The translations under genes and the position numbers were made by a program. Under the pieces are notes generated by a model. It had not been told where the DNA came from. It saw nothing but the letters and a program-made list of their open reading frames with translations, and made no database searches. Of a stretch of 64,000 nt of DNA, positions 12,001 through 22,783 are shown in pieces. Numbering within the stretch: the first letter of the stretch is position 1; the number at the start of each line of letters is the position of its first letter. This stretch comes from Diploscapter coronatus (taxonomy: Eukaryota > Nematoda > Chromadorea > Rhabditida > Rhabditidae): assembly GCA_964036155.1 (NCBI GenBank), contig OZ038423.1, positions 52,715,249-52,779,248 on the forward strand. The letters are read 5' to 3'.

Positions 12001-14907
12001 CTTATTTTGCATAATATCTTTTCACATTTACCTCTTGATGAAAAAATTTCAGGCAGATTTTGGAAGACAGCGGTTTCATCGAAAAACCGACAGCTGAAGA
12101 ATTGGGTGAAGATGATTCGCGACAGAGGAGAATTGAACAGGGAGAGAAGAGGAAACTGTTCGAGATGAAACGGGCTGCTAGGTAAGTAAAAATTAGAAGA
12201 CAATTTTGAATGAATGATGCAGAATGAAGACTTCTTGTAAATTTCATCCACTCTTGTTCTTGTAGCCAGGCTAGGTTAGGGTAGGAATAGGTAGGTTCAA
12301 TGATAAAAACAGCCTACTCAATAGGCTGATTGCTTGGAAAACATATATCATATCCTGCTCTTGTTATAATAGTGGATGAAGTTTACAAACGATGAACTGT
12401 ACATATGGATGAACGATGAACTTTACAACAAGGCCTGCAATGATGCACTGATTTTAGGAATAAAGAAAAGTCGAGAAAGGTTTTGCGTGCCGAAAAACAT
12501 TTCGATACCATTCTGGATGAACGAGTTGAGGAGGAAATTGGTTAGGAAGTTTGAACTTAGGATTTATATCCTCATTTTATAGAGGCCGAAACAGACATAA
12601 TGAAGACAGACGTGAAGACAGTTGAATTCCTGCTGAGTCACAAGCAGAGGGATGTCGATGCGATCAGAAGCAGCCATAAATTGAGGAGGAAAGAAGCTGA
12701 GGTTAGACTAATCAAAGATCAAGAGAACACTCCTAAAATTTTAAGCTTATTCGTTTGGTTATCGCTTGTGGTCTATATCCAAATTACTCGCTCCTTGATC
12801 CAGCCAACAAATATCAGGTTATTTTCCAGAATCTTCAATAAATTTACAAAAGATACTTTCCAGCAAGGCCAAGAAATCTACTCACATTCTCGCCTCAAGC
12901 CCTTCACACAAATCCATCCAAACTCGTCCCTTGTACAGTATCATTTACGTAAGAAGAAAATGATATTCTTCAAGGAAAAAAGTTAAATTTTCAGATACGT
13001 TGAATGCTCAAGAAGATTCGCAGAATTACTCGAATTTTCACCAAATTCCCTTCTATGGGATGCTGCTGGAAACGACCAAGCCTTACGTCTGCAATATGAT
13101 GCCTGTGCCTACTCTCTACGTTCTCATCGTCGCTAAGAAGGTCGGAAATAATTTTAATTTCGCTGAGATCCTATCTAATTTCTCAATTCAGGAAAGTAGG
13201 ACTATTTTCTGAGAAACTCGAACTTTCAGGTGATTTGTGAGGACTGGAAGTTGGTCACTGTGGATGATTTCGTGGAGATTCAATTCAAGAGTTCGAACGC
13301 CTGCAGAGAAGTCATCGATTCCGTCATTCAGATCAAGAAGGAATTCAAAATCGGTATTCCAATTTGACAAATTTATCAAACTCATAGGGAAAATTCTCAC
13401 GTAGAAACTCACAGATATTGATGAAACTTACCAAATAGGTTTTCGATGACGCTGATCACGATTCTGAAGTCAAAAAGTGCCTAATTGCACTCTGGATTTT
13501 TTGCATTTCTATTTTGCATGGGAAATGGGCTGTTTTGCTTGTAATTTAAGTTTTCTATGTGGGATTTCTCCTTGTCAATCGAATCGATTTTAGGTCTGAC
13601 AAGTGCGTTGGAGGGCGACAAGTTGGACATGCATCGACTGGCACGGACTGTCGATAAATTCTCCAGATATCTCACTGAGGAGGGAGTCGTCATCAGGTAA
13701 GAATCGAAATTTGTAGATTTGATCGAAAAACCCCCTTTTTCAGCCTGAAAAGACTAGTGAGCCCTCCTTGCATTTTGGAAGACGTCGGCTTCTTCACGCC
13801 TGATGGGGAGGTGAAAATTGACGATGACAAGCAGGAGGGAGGAGCAGAAGAAGTGCAGGAGAGTGAGGCTGAGAGAGAAGAGAGGCAAAGGCTGGAAGAG
13901 GAGGATCGGGCTGTCAGACAATTCTTGGTATGCAATTAGAAGTGTATCAATGCAGGATCAATTTGAATCAGCCATCATTATGAAATTTGTGAAAAATAGG
14001 ATTCACGATGAGGGTTCCCACACAGAAATTTGCATCTGGACGATATTTCCAAAAGTGAGATTTTCGACGATGCTGATCACGATTTTTAAGTCAAAAATGT
14101 CTAATCCGCACTCTGAAATCTTACTCCTTTTCACTTGGATTTCGATAGGAAATGAACTGTTTTGCTTGCGAAATCATGTATTCCATTTTTAAAAATTGTG
14201 CAATACAAGGCGAAAAAGGCGGTCCGACTCAAAATTTGAAGATTCTGATTACGATTAAGTGCTTTTCGACATGATAAAGGTAGATAGCGTCATCGAAAAC
14301 CCTATTTTGGAAGCTTTATCAGATCTGCTGAGTTTTTATGTGGAGAATTTCCCTGTCAGTTCATGACGTTTTTAGACTGCATAGTTTTATTTGAGAGGAA
14401 GCATAAAACTGTTTAGTGACGCTCAAAAGTTTGGGGCAATGAATGATATTTAACGAGCTTCATTTGCTCGCCTATTCTGAACCGATGTGGATGAGACTTG
14501 TAGCATGTAAAGGCATATCGAAGTATAGTAATGTTCAAAGTTTCATCCATATTGGATCAACTTACATGGACAAATGCAACACTCAGTATCACTGATTGTT
14601 CCAAGATTTTGCGCACCTCTTTTATACTGCCCTCAGGAATATCAATGTGATTACATTTTTTCTACCTACTTTTAAATTTCAGGGCAAGGATCCAATGTGT
14701 CCGATGACTCGCGAGATGGTCGAAGAAGAGGAGGAAATTGCAGAAAATAAGAAGAAACCTGAAAAGAAGGAATCTTACTACGAAAGATTGCTGAAGGCAC
14801 AGAAGGAGCGAGAAGAGAAGAGCAGAATGAACGATGAAGGACAGGAAGACGCACCGACGAAGAGGCAGAAGGTGGAAATGAAGGATGAAGTCTTGGAAGG
14901 GGAATAG
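6086..14907 (+). CDS. DHX34: DHX34-type DEAH-box RNA helicase (NMD factor)
   Basis: ATP-dependent RNA helicase that helps UPF1 phosphorylation in nonsense-mediated decay. Motifs in order: [10 protein letters not shown], Ia [33 protein letters not shown] and [14 protein letters not shown]. Helicase-associated and OB-fold regions follow, then [11 protein letters not shown], which matches vertebrate DHX34 and separates it from DHX15/16/38. Twenty-seven exons close in phase to 1089 aa: 6086-6243, 6795-6933, 6981-7139, 7423-7613, 8344-8443, 8491-8578, 8626-8705, 8931-9047, 9239-9381, 9722-9857, 9906-9993, 10039-10088, 10289-10385, 10430-10509, 10782-10868, 11251-11426, 11879-11989, 12053-12181, 12458-12540, 12583-12701, 12746-12817, 12864-12948, 12995-13140, 13230-13353, 13594-13696, 13744-13927, 14683-14907. 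Introns at 6244 and 9994 use GC donors. The vertebrate C-terminal zinc-finger region is absent; a short K/E-rich tail replaces it. The first exon is the least certain. Confidence 0.93.
7747..7838. repeat. Short MITE-like element, CAGACCTA termini
   Basis: Lies in a DHX34 intron. Starts CAGACCTATGGAAGACC and ends GCTCCCTAGGTCTG, so the ends are inverted copies of CAGACCTA. The inner part (TGTATATTTTCTGAGAGTGG followed by CTCAAATGCTC) is shared with the element at 35470-35660. No coding capacity. Confidence 0.5.
8090..8232. repeat. Dispersed repeat copy in a DHX34 intron
   Basis: About 140 bp that resembles 41495-41640 base for base over long stretches. Shared pieces include TTTTATC-GAT near the start and GGTTTCAAACTGCC / GGTTCCAAACTACC, then TTTTTGCAAG near the end. 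I estimate about 65-70% identity by eye. No terminal repeats were recognised, so the family is undefined. Confidence 0.45.
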
Positions 14908-15973
14908 ATTGTTTTTGAACAGAACCGTAGAACGTTGTTCCTCGTTTTTTCCTGTTCATTTTTTCCCGATTTAAAAATTGCATTTCTGCCCAGGCTTGTT
15001 CAGCTCATAATGTGTACAGGTCCATACTAACGGGTTCTATGTAGGTGATTCATTTGAAATTTTTAATAAATCGTTATTTTTCATTAGAATGAGCAGTTTA
15101 TTTCAATTGCTTTTATAGCATGGTCCCTAAAGTGCCATATTTCCATGTTTTCAAACCCGTTTTCAAATTGCATTGAGCACTTTTCACTCTTCTCATGTTT
15201 CAAAAACAACTCACTCACTGGACACAAGCATATTTTTGGTCTTCACATTTCAAATATTTTCGAAAGTCTGCGTATTTTGTGTAACGTCTCCCCTAGTCTT
15301 TTCTGCTTACTAGTCTCAGGACCGCATTTGTGCAAGTGTTCTGTCTACTTGTTTCTATCTTTTTTCTCTCTATATCCCTGCCTACGTCACACCCCCTGAC
15401 CCTCGTCCTGTCACCATTGTGTATTCCTCGCCCCTCCCCTTTCGTTACTTTTCCTGTCTTGTGCCATTCTATTTCTTTCCTATCTTTTCGATTATTGGCG
15501 CGAAAGGCAGCGCGCGAGAATTTGATGTTTGAATGAGCAAATGAGAGACCGTCTGTCTGTTTGTCTGTTCTGCTTCGTATCCCCTTATTGGGGTTATCCT
15601 CCCGCTTACGTAGTAGCAGTTGCGAAATCGTTCGTTTAAAAATCCGGGCGTTCAAATTTGAATAGGGAACCTTTCAGTGGTTTTTTTTTTCCATTTTTGG
15701 GCCGTTTAGCTCCTTTCTTCTCTTACTATATTTTTCTTCCCTTAAAAATTTTAAAAATTCTATTTTGTAAGAAGCTCTACTAAATTTTGTTTAAAATCAT
15801 TTCTTAAATCGTATTTTTATTTTTAGGGATTCCGAATCCCATTCACTCTCGTTTCAATTTTCTTTATCTTTTATCCTTCGATTTTCTATCCATTTTGAGT
15901 GCTCGAGAAAATTTACGAAAATTTATTGCAGCGCTCTGATCATTCGACTCTTGTTCCTCGTCTCTGGATACCA
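14908..15973. other. Intergenic DHX34-RRM1: poly(A) signal and RRM1 promoter
   Basis: AATAAA at 15065-15070 is the likely DHX34 polyadenylation signal. The stretch from 15280 is pyrimidine-rich and promoter-like, with an E2F-like site at 15495-15505 (own entry). AG at 15930-15931 (TTTATTGCAG) is an isolated acceptor 43 bp before the RRM1 ATG, a candidate spliced-leader site. No further gene seen. Confidence 0.5.
15495..15505 (+). promoter_or_regulatory. E2F-like site upstream of RRM1
   Basis: TTGGCGCGAAA matches the classical E2F/DP consensus and sits about 480 bp before the RRM1 start codon and about 425 bp before the likely trans-splice acceptor. Ribonucleotide reductase genes are well-known E2F targets in animals. 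A GC-rich run (CAGCGCGCGAG) follows directly, standing out in this AT-rich sequence. Function is inferred from the motif and its neighbour only. Confidence 0.5.
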
Positions 15974-18900
15974 ATGCAACGCCACACCAGCATGTTCGTT
16001 CTCAAAAGAGGTACAGTCTATTTGCTCTTTTTATCAGCAAATTTTCCCGGAAAACCAGACTTTACGATTATTTTCGAAAGTCGGAATGACGAGAGAATTT
16101 TGATGATTTTTCTCATTTTCAGATGGACGCCAGGAGGGCATTCACTTCGACAAAATCACGAGCCGAATTGGTAAACTCGCTTACGGACTCAATCCGGAAC
16201 ATGTCGACACGGTAGGCTCACAAACATAGCGCGAAATCGTGGGAGTCCTAACTCTTCATTTTTCAAAGATACAAATTCTTGTATCGATTCAAAATGACTT
16301 ATTGGTAAAATTGACGAATTTAGAATGAAAAAGAATAAAACTGAATGAATAAAAGAATATCTCGAGATCTTGATCTCGGGAGAAAAATTGGGACAGGGAG
16401 ATTTCGAATCGCAAAACAATCTGATTGATGAATTCTGGGTGGAAATGAAATCGAATTGCAGGTGATCGTGGCGCAGAAGGTGATCGGTGGCCTGTACAAG
16501 GGAGTGTCGACCGTGGAATTGGACAATCTGGCCGCTGAAACTGCCGCGTCCATGACCACTCACCACCCCGACTATGCCATCCTAGCTGCTAGGATTGCTG
16601 TCTCCAACCTACACAAGAAGACTGAAAAGGTGCATCATTCATTAAAAAGAAATTAGTGAATTTGATCAATATGAAAGTTGAAAATGTCATTTTCCTGGGT
16701 AAATTCATCTAGGCTCACTGCCTGATCATTTTGATAACAAGTCTTTAGAGTGAAGTGTCACCAATTTCATAAGGAAGAATCTCTAATATGCAAGTAAAAA
16801 CGCATTCCCTTGAAGAAAACTTCATTAGACTAGCAGAAAATTAGTAACTCTGATTCAGGTGTTCTCCGATGTGATGGAGAGACTGTACAATTTCAACCAC
16901 CCGAGCACAGGCGAGCATGCTCCGATGATCAGCAAGGAGACCTACGAGGTCATTATGGCCAATGCGGACAGACTCAACTCCGCCATTGTCTACGATAGGG
17001 ACTTCTCCTTCACATACTTCGGATTCAAGACCCTCGAAAGGTCCTATCTGCTCAAGATCAAGAGAGAGGTGGGCGAGAACTCTTATTCACTTTTATCTAA
17101 AATTCTTAGAATCGAAACTTCACCAGTTTTTCTTTTGATTTTCGCTAATGAGCTAATCAAAGGCGTGCGAAAGTAGCATTTTGGAAGAAATGCCAAAATG
17201 AATTTGAACCTTAAAAATCGAAATAAAAGGTTTTGTGAAAATATCGTTAGCTTCAAAATTTTCGGAGTTGCTCAAAAATGCTTGAAACTTTCGGCTTTCG
17301 AGGTGAGAAGTTTCCCACATTTCTCAAACCGCTTCGAACAGATATTTGCAGCAAAATTCAGTCCAACTCGGAAGAAGAGTTATCGAGAAAAAAGAAAAAG
17401 AATAATTTTATGTGATTCAGATAGTGGAGCGTCCGCAGCACATGCTGATGCGCGTTGCAGTGGGCATCCACGGGGAGAACATCGACGCAGCCATCGAGAC
17501 CTACAATCTGCTCAGCGAGAGATACTTCACTCATGGTTCCCCGACGCTGTTCAACGCTGGAACTTGCCGGTAATAAAGGACACTTTTGATAACACAGATC
17601 TCCCAAGTCGAATCATATCGATCAGCTGCTTGAAAGTCGTCCTTTCATTCATGTAAAATTCGCTACTTATCTATTGTTAAAAGTATTGACATCAGAAATA
17701 GCGACGTTTATCCTTATAAAAATGGTCGTGTTTCTAAATATGATAATGAGTAATTTCTGAAGGACAACTTGGGAAAACGACGGTCAAATATTATTGAAAA
17801 TAAACATGCGAGATTTTCTCCATACGCTGCCCTATACTATTGTATCGGTAAAATTAAGTGACAATTGATGTGTTAAAGAGCGCCTTGCGAGACATGCGCG
17901 TATGAACTATGCGCAAAGAGGGAGACTAGAGCAGAGGGACAATGGAAAGAGTGGAGTACTTAATTTCTTCGGTGTCTCGCTATTTTTCAACACACGGACT
18001 TCCGCTTAGTTTGATCGAAACAATATTTCGTATGTCTTGTTGCCTTTTCTAAGGAATTATTTCATCTTTGTTAGATTATACATGTTTTCCTTGCAGCCCG
18101 CAGCTGTCGTCCTGCTTTTTGCTGACTATGTCCGACGACTCTATCTGTGGCATCTACGACACTCTCAAGCAATGCGCCCTCATCTCCAAGTCTGCAGGAG
18201 GCATCGGACTCAATGTCCACAAGATCAGGGGCACTGGATCTCTCATTTCTGGGGTAAACATATTCGAATAACATAGAATTTTGAATGGGCTTGTTCGAAG
18301 GATGTACGTTTTGAAACCGACATAAAGGTGCCACCTAAAAAAATAAAGATACAGCCTTTCCAAGAAACCTTTGACTCATGCGCATATATTTTAGACAAAC
18401 GGGACTTCGAACGGTCTGATCCCGATGCTGCGCGTCTACAATAATACAGCGCGTTACGTCGACCAGGGAGGCAACAAGCGACCGGGTGCCTTCGCAATCT
18501 ACCTCGAACCGTGGCACTGTGACATTTTCGAGTACATTCGAGAATAAACCATTTTTTGTTCTAAAACAAACTCGTTCAGGTTTGTCTCTTTGAAGAAGAA
18601 TACAGGCCCAGAGGAGGAAAGGGCTCGTGATCTGTTCTACGCTCTCTGGATTCCCGACCTGTTCATGAAGAGAGTCGAGGCTGACTTGGTTAGTATTATT
18701 TCGAAAACGATAAATGGGATATAATATTTAAACTTGGCCACACTGTAACAAAATTGCAGTGCAGTTGCATTTTATTATCTTTTCCTGCTCTTCTATTTAC
18801 GCTCAAAATTAACACACAGTATTCCGCAATATGTATTATCTTCTTTAGGCTCTGAAAAATAAAATGCCATATTTTTAGGACTGGTCTCTAATGTGCCCGA

Positions 18901-21900
18901 GGGAGTGCCCGAATCTGGACGATACTTGGGGAGCGGAATTCGAGAAACTCTATGAGGGGTAAATTTGAAAGCTATTTAAGATAGCTTGAATCTGACTCGA
19001 CATAAAGGGAAAAATGACGGCGTGTTTCTTCGTCACGCTTTTTAAATAATCTTCGTCGATTTTTATAGTTTTCATATTTACAAATGGATTTCGTCAGCTT
19101 CACCTGTTATTTACCAACTATCGTGGTTCGTTACGCAACATACTTTCAGATACGAGGCAGAGGGTCGCTATCGCAAGAAGGTGAAGGCGAGAAAGCTGTG
19201 GGAGCATATCGTGTCGAATCAGATCGAGACGGGAATACCTTACATGCTCTACAAGGTAATTCACTTTTCAACTGCCAATATCAAAAGCAGACTAGATTCG
19301 ATTGTTTATGAGAAAGAAAACGAAAAAGTTTCCTACGAAATGGAAATGCTCATAACTACAGTGCTGCATTGCTGGATTTCAGGATGCGTGCAATAGCAAG
19401 AGCAATCAGCAGAATCTGGGGACGATAAAGTGCTCGAACCTGTGTACGGAAATCGTCGAATATTCCAGTCCTGATGAGGTAAAATTAAATGAATGAAGAA
19501 GGAGATAGAGAAGGTCATCATTGCAGATTGCCGTGTGCAACCTGGCTTCCATTGCCCTGCCTCGATTCGTCAATGCGACAGATAAATCTTTCGACTTCGA
19601 CAAACTCAAGGAAGTTACCAAGGTGAGCGAATTAGGTTTTCTTCTTAATTTGAAGAACGAACTTTCGAAAACATTCATCTTTATTCTTTGAGGAATGAGT
19701 GGACAATTTTCAGGTAGCGACCCGCAATCTGAATCGCATCATTGACATCAATTTCTACCCGGTCGAGGAGGCTCGTCGCTCAAATTTCCGTCATCGTCCC
19801 ATTGGATTAGGTGTACAGGTAAACTAATTAACTAATTACAGAACGATTATTTTTGGAATTTGTAGACGACATCAAACATTAAGAAATGTCATTGGGTCCG
19901 ATTAAAGTTTGAATAATGGAGCATTTGATCCCAAATTAAGACTACACAGTGAATTACTTTGATATCAGATAGATCTCATTATCTCGGTATCAAGGAATTG
20001 CAATACTCAAATTATTCACATTTGAGACCCGATCGGACATTAAATGCCCGTCATATAAAAGAAAGCAGAAAACGAGAAGTAGCATAGGGGGACATCGAGT
20101 GGAAGAAGCGCGAAAGTGGGAGAGAGAGAGAGAGAGATCCAATCGGGTCTTATTCGGGCACATTTATTGGCAGCCCTGGCCGAGAATCTGTAGAGTGAAC
20201 ATATCTGAGCATTCTGCATTCAGGGTCTGGCCGATACCTTCATGATGCTGCGTTTCCCCTTCACTTCCCCTGAGGCAAAGGAGCTCAACAAGAAGATCTT
20301 CGAGACGATTTACTTTGGTGCACTCGAGGCCAGCTGCGAATTGGCTCAGAAACTTGGTAAATTTCGGCGAAAATTTTCAACTATTTCATTTGCGATAGTT
20401 TCAAATTTCGCTTTCATCTTAGCCTTGCTATAGTTTTCTGACTTGATTAACAACCACTTGGATTAAAAGAAGGGAAGAAAATGAAACTCGTTAATCATCA
20501 GTAAATTTCAGGCCCGTACGAAACGTACGAAGGATCGCCGGTGTCGAAGGGCATTCTGCAGTTCGACATGTGGAATGTGACTCCCACTGGCAAGTGGAAT
20601 TGGGACGATCTCAGGGCTAAAATCAAGAAGTAGGTATTTCCTGCTATTGGAATGCGAAATATTGGCTCTCCACTTCTAACTTCAAATAAAGCTGCTTTCA
20701 AGAAGACTTTTGCAAAGGGACGAATCGAAAAAGTTAATCCCAAGATAATAATTTGAAAACTAATGCTAATTCTTGCTACACTCGGTACTTCTGATTGAAT
20801 ATTCCTTTCTGCAGACACGGAGTGCGCAACAGCCTGTTGCTGGCCCCGATGCCCACGGCCTCGACCGCGCAGATCCTCGGCAACAACGAATCTATCGAGC
20901 CCTATACCTCGAACATATACAGTCGCCGAGTCCTTTCGGGTAATGCATTATCAGCTTCTTCTATATCTATCGGAAAGACTGCATAATGACGTGGGAATAA
21001 GATTGACCAAGTATTGTATTGGGGATGGAAAAGTATTCTTCTCTTCCAGTACTCGTAGATTCTTTCGTAGCTTTGCAATCAGGACTGGGCCGGAACTTCC
21101 GATTCCGATATCGGTTCCGGGTGTTTCAAAAGTCCATTCCGGCCCAGCCCTGTTTGCAATTTCTAGGTTACCTTAATCAGGAATAACAACTTTATGGCTT
21201 TCAGGAGATTTCCAAATCGTGAACCCGCATTTGCTGAAGGACCTGGTGGAGATGAATTTGTGGAACGAGGACATGAAGAACATGATCATCGCCAACAACG
21301 GATCCATTCAGAGCATTCCGGTTGGAATTGGCGCTGAAAGAAGATGAATAATGAACGAATTGCAGAGCATTCCCGATGACGTCAAGCAGCTCTACCTGAC
21401 TGTGTGGGAGATGAGCCAGAAAGAGATTATCGAAATGGCTGCCGACAGGTTCGGACAATTTATATAGCTAATTATCTTCTCCATGTCTTTTCTCATATTA
21501 TTTTGGAGCTGCTTGGAAGATCTGAAAATTGTTGAGAGCTTTGTGTAAGCTTCATTTGAGAGATCCTTTTGACATTAAAAATGATTTGTGAAAATTGCAA
21601 GGAAGATGGTTTGTTTCAGAGGCGCCTACATCGACCAGTCTCAGTCGCTGAACATCCACATGGCGCGTCCCTCGTACGCGGGAATCACCTCGATGCACTT
21701 CTACGGATGGAAAAAGGGTCTTAAGACCGGCATGTATTATCTGCGCACCAGGCCGGCTGTAAACGCCGTTCAATTCACTGTCGATAAGTCGCAGCTCAAG
21801 ACCAGTGGAGTCAGCAACGGAACTAAGGCTAATCCTGCGGTAGGATAATTGATTTTGTTCACCTATCATCTTTCTTAGCAATTATTTCTGATCATGTTGA

Positions 21901-22067
21901 CTATTGAATATGGTCAAACCTGTTCATTCGTTCGTCTAAATAATTGAGCAGCCATTAATAATAGTTCATTTTAGGCCGACGATTCTCAGTCTCAGAAGTC
22001 GGCAGCGGACGACTCAGACGGACCTATCTGCACCATGCAAGAGGGCTGTCTCATGTGCTCTGGTTAA
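15974..22067 (+). CDS. RRM1: Ribonucleoside-diphosphate reductase large subunit
   Basis: Class Ia R1 subunit that reduces NDPs to dNDPs in the cytosol with a small R2 subunit not in this window. Twenty exons close to 808 aa: 15974-16010, 16123-16211, 16462-16629, 16859-17068, 17421-17569, 18097-18253, 18395-18531, 18580-18688, 18879-18958, 19150-19255, 19383-19478, 19527-19622, 19714-19818, 20224-20356, 20512-20629, 20815-20939, 21205-21320, 21366-21448, 21620-21839, 21975-22067. Catalytic residues are all present: redox Cys in PQLSSCFLL, the N-x-C-x-E radical site in CSNLCTEI, the partner Cys in AVCNLAS, the Tyr pair in GMYYLRT, and the C-terminal CLMC. The N-terminal ATP-cone begins [20 protein letters not shown]. 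The first ATG adds six residues; ATG 15992 is an alternative start. Intact and certain. Confidence 0.98.
17868..18000. repeat. Short inverted-repeat element with purine-rich core
   Basis: Sits in an RRM1 intron. The left end (ATGTGTTAAAGAGCGCC then GCGAGACATG) pairs imperfectly with the right end (GTGTCTCGCTATTTTTCAACAC). The core is almost all purine (AGAGGGAGACTAGAGCAGAG). Same layout as the hairpins at 29839, 32077 and 48660. Confidence 0.45.
19885..20165. repeat. Repeat-like insertion in an RRM1 intron
   Basis: Contains GTCATTGGGTCCGATTAAAG near the left side and its approximate inverse GACCCGATCGGACATTAAATG near the middle. A third related piece (CAATCGGGTCTTATTCGGG) lies on the right, next to a (GA)n run at 20119-20134. 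Looks like a decayed or nested short inverted-repeat element; no coding capacity. Confidence 0.4.
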
Positions 22068-22783
22068 ATTTCACGTTTTGCTTTCTAACTTATTATTTTT
22101 TGTATCAATTTGACATGCAAACGTTCTGTCTCTTTCATCCCAACTCAACAAAATATAACATTTTTATTTTAACCCTTTTTATTCATTTCTTACCACTCTC
22201 GCTTTATGCTACTAGTAAACTACACATTTTCAGTCGTTATCACCTTTCTTCACGTTTTGAACCAACATTAACCGAGTTCTTATTTCTTATTTGATTGCTT
22301 CTTTCGTTTTTACCACCAGCGTTTATGCTAGTAATGAAGACAAAATTCTTTATTTTTTCCTTTGCTGCCACTTCTCATTTTTATTCATCTTTATCCTAGT
22401 AGTGAGCAATAACACGACCTTATTTATGGTGGTATTACCTTGACATGTTGGCTCTTTCACTTACTTTAATTTTGATCTTCATTATTCCCCATTTCCATAT
22501 TACAAAGATTGGATTGTATTTGTTCGTTTATTTGGTTGTATTTGTATTCTTACGTTACACTGATGTCATTCACTTATTCACTTGACAAACCTCAATAAAT
22601 CTGTCAGCCTTTTTGCAATAATTTTGAATACGCGGGAACCGAGTCTCTGTCCTTGAAATATCTGTCCATTTGAGAATTGCTGTTATTCTCTGGCCAACAG
22701 CCAATCGTTTAGATTTTTTCGAATTTTTTCTTTGAAACATCAAGTATTTATGATTCGTCTCGTTGCAGGGCGACTGAATCGAG
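22068..22783. other. Intergenic RRM1-HIRA
   Basis: About 700 bp of T-rich sequence with loosely repeated pieces (TTTATGCTACTAGT, TTTATGCTAGTA, TATCCTAGTAGT), possibly a decayed low-complexity repeat. An isolated acceptor GTTGCAG ends at 22768, 16 bp before the HIRA ATG. No gene seen. Confidence 0.4.

Noticed and set aside
15293..15655. 120-codon minus-strand open frame upstream of RRM1
   Set aside because: Low-complexity Lys/Arg-rich translation of a pyrimidine-rich promoter region, with no splice context or family match.
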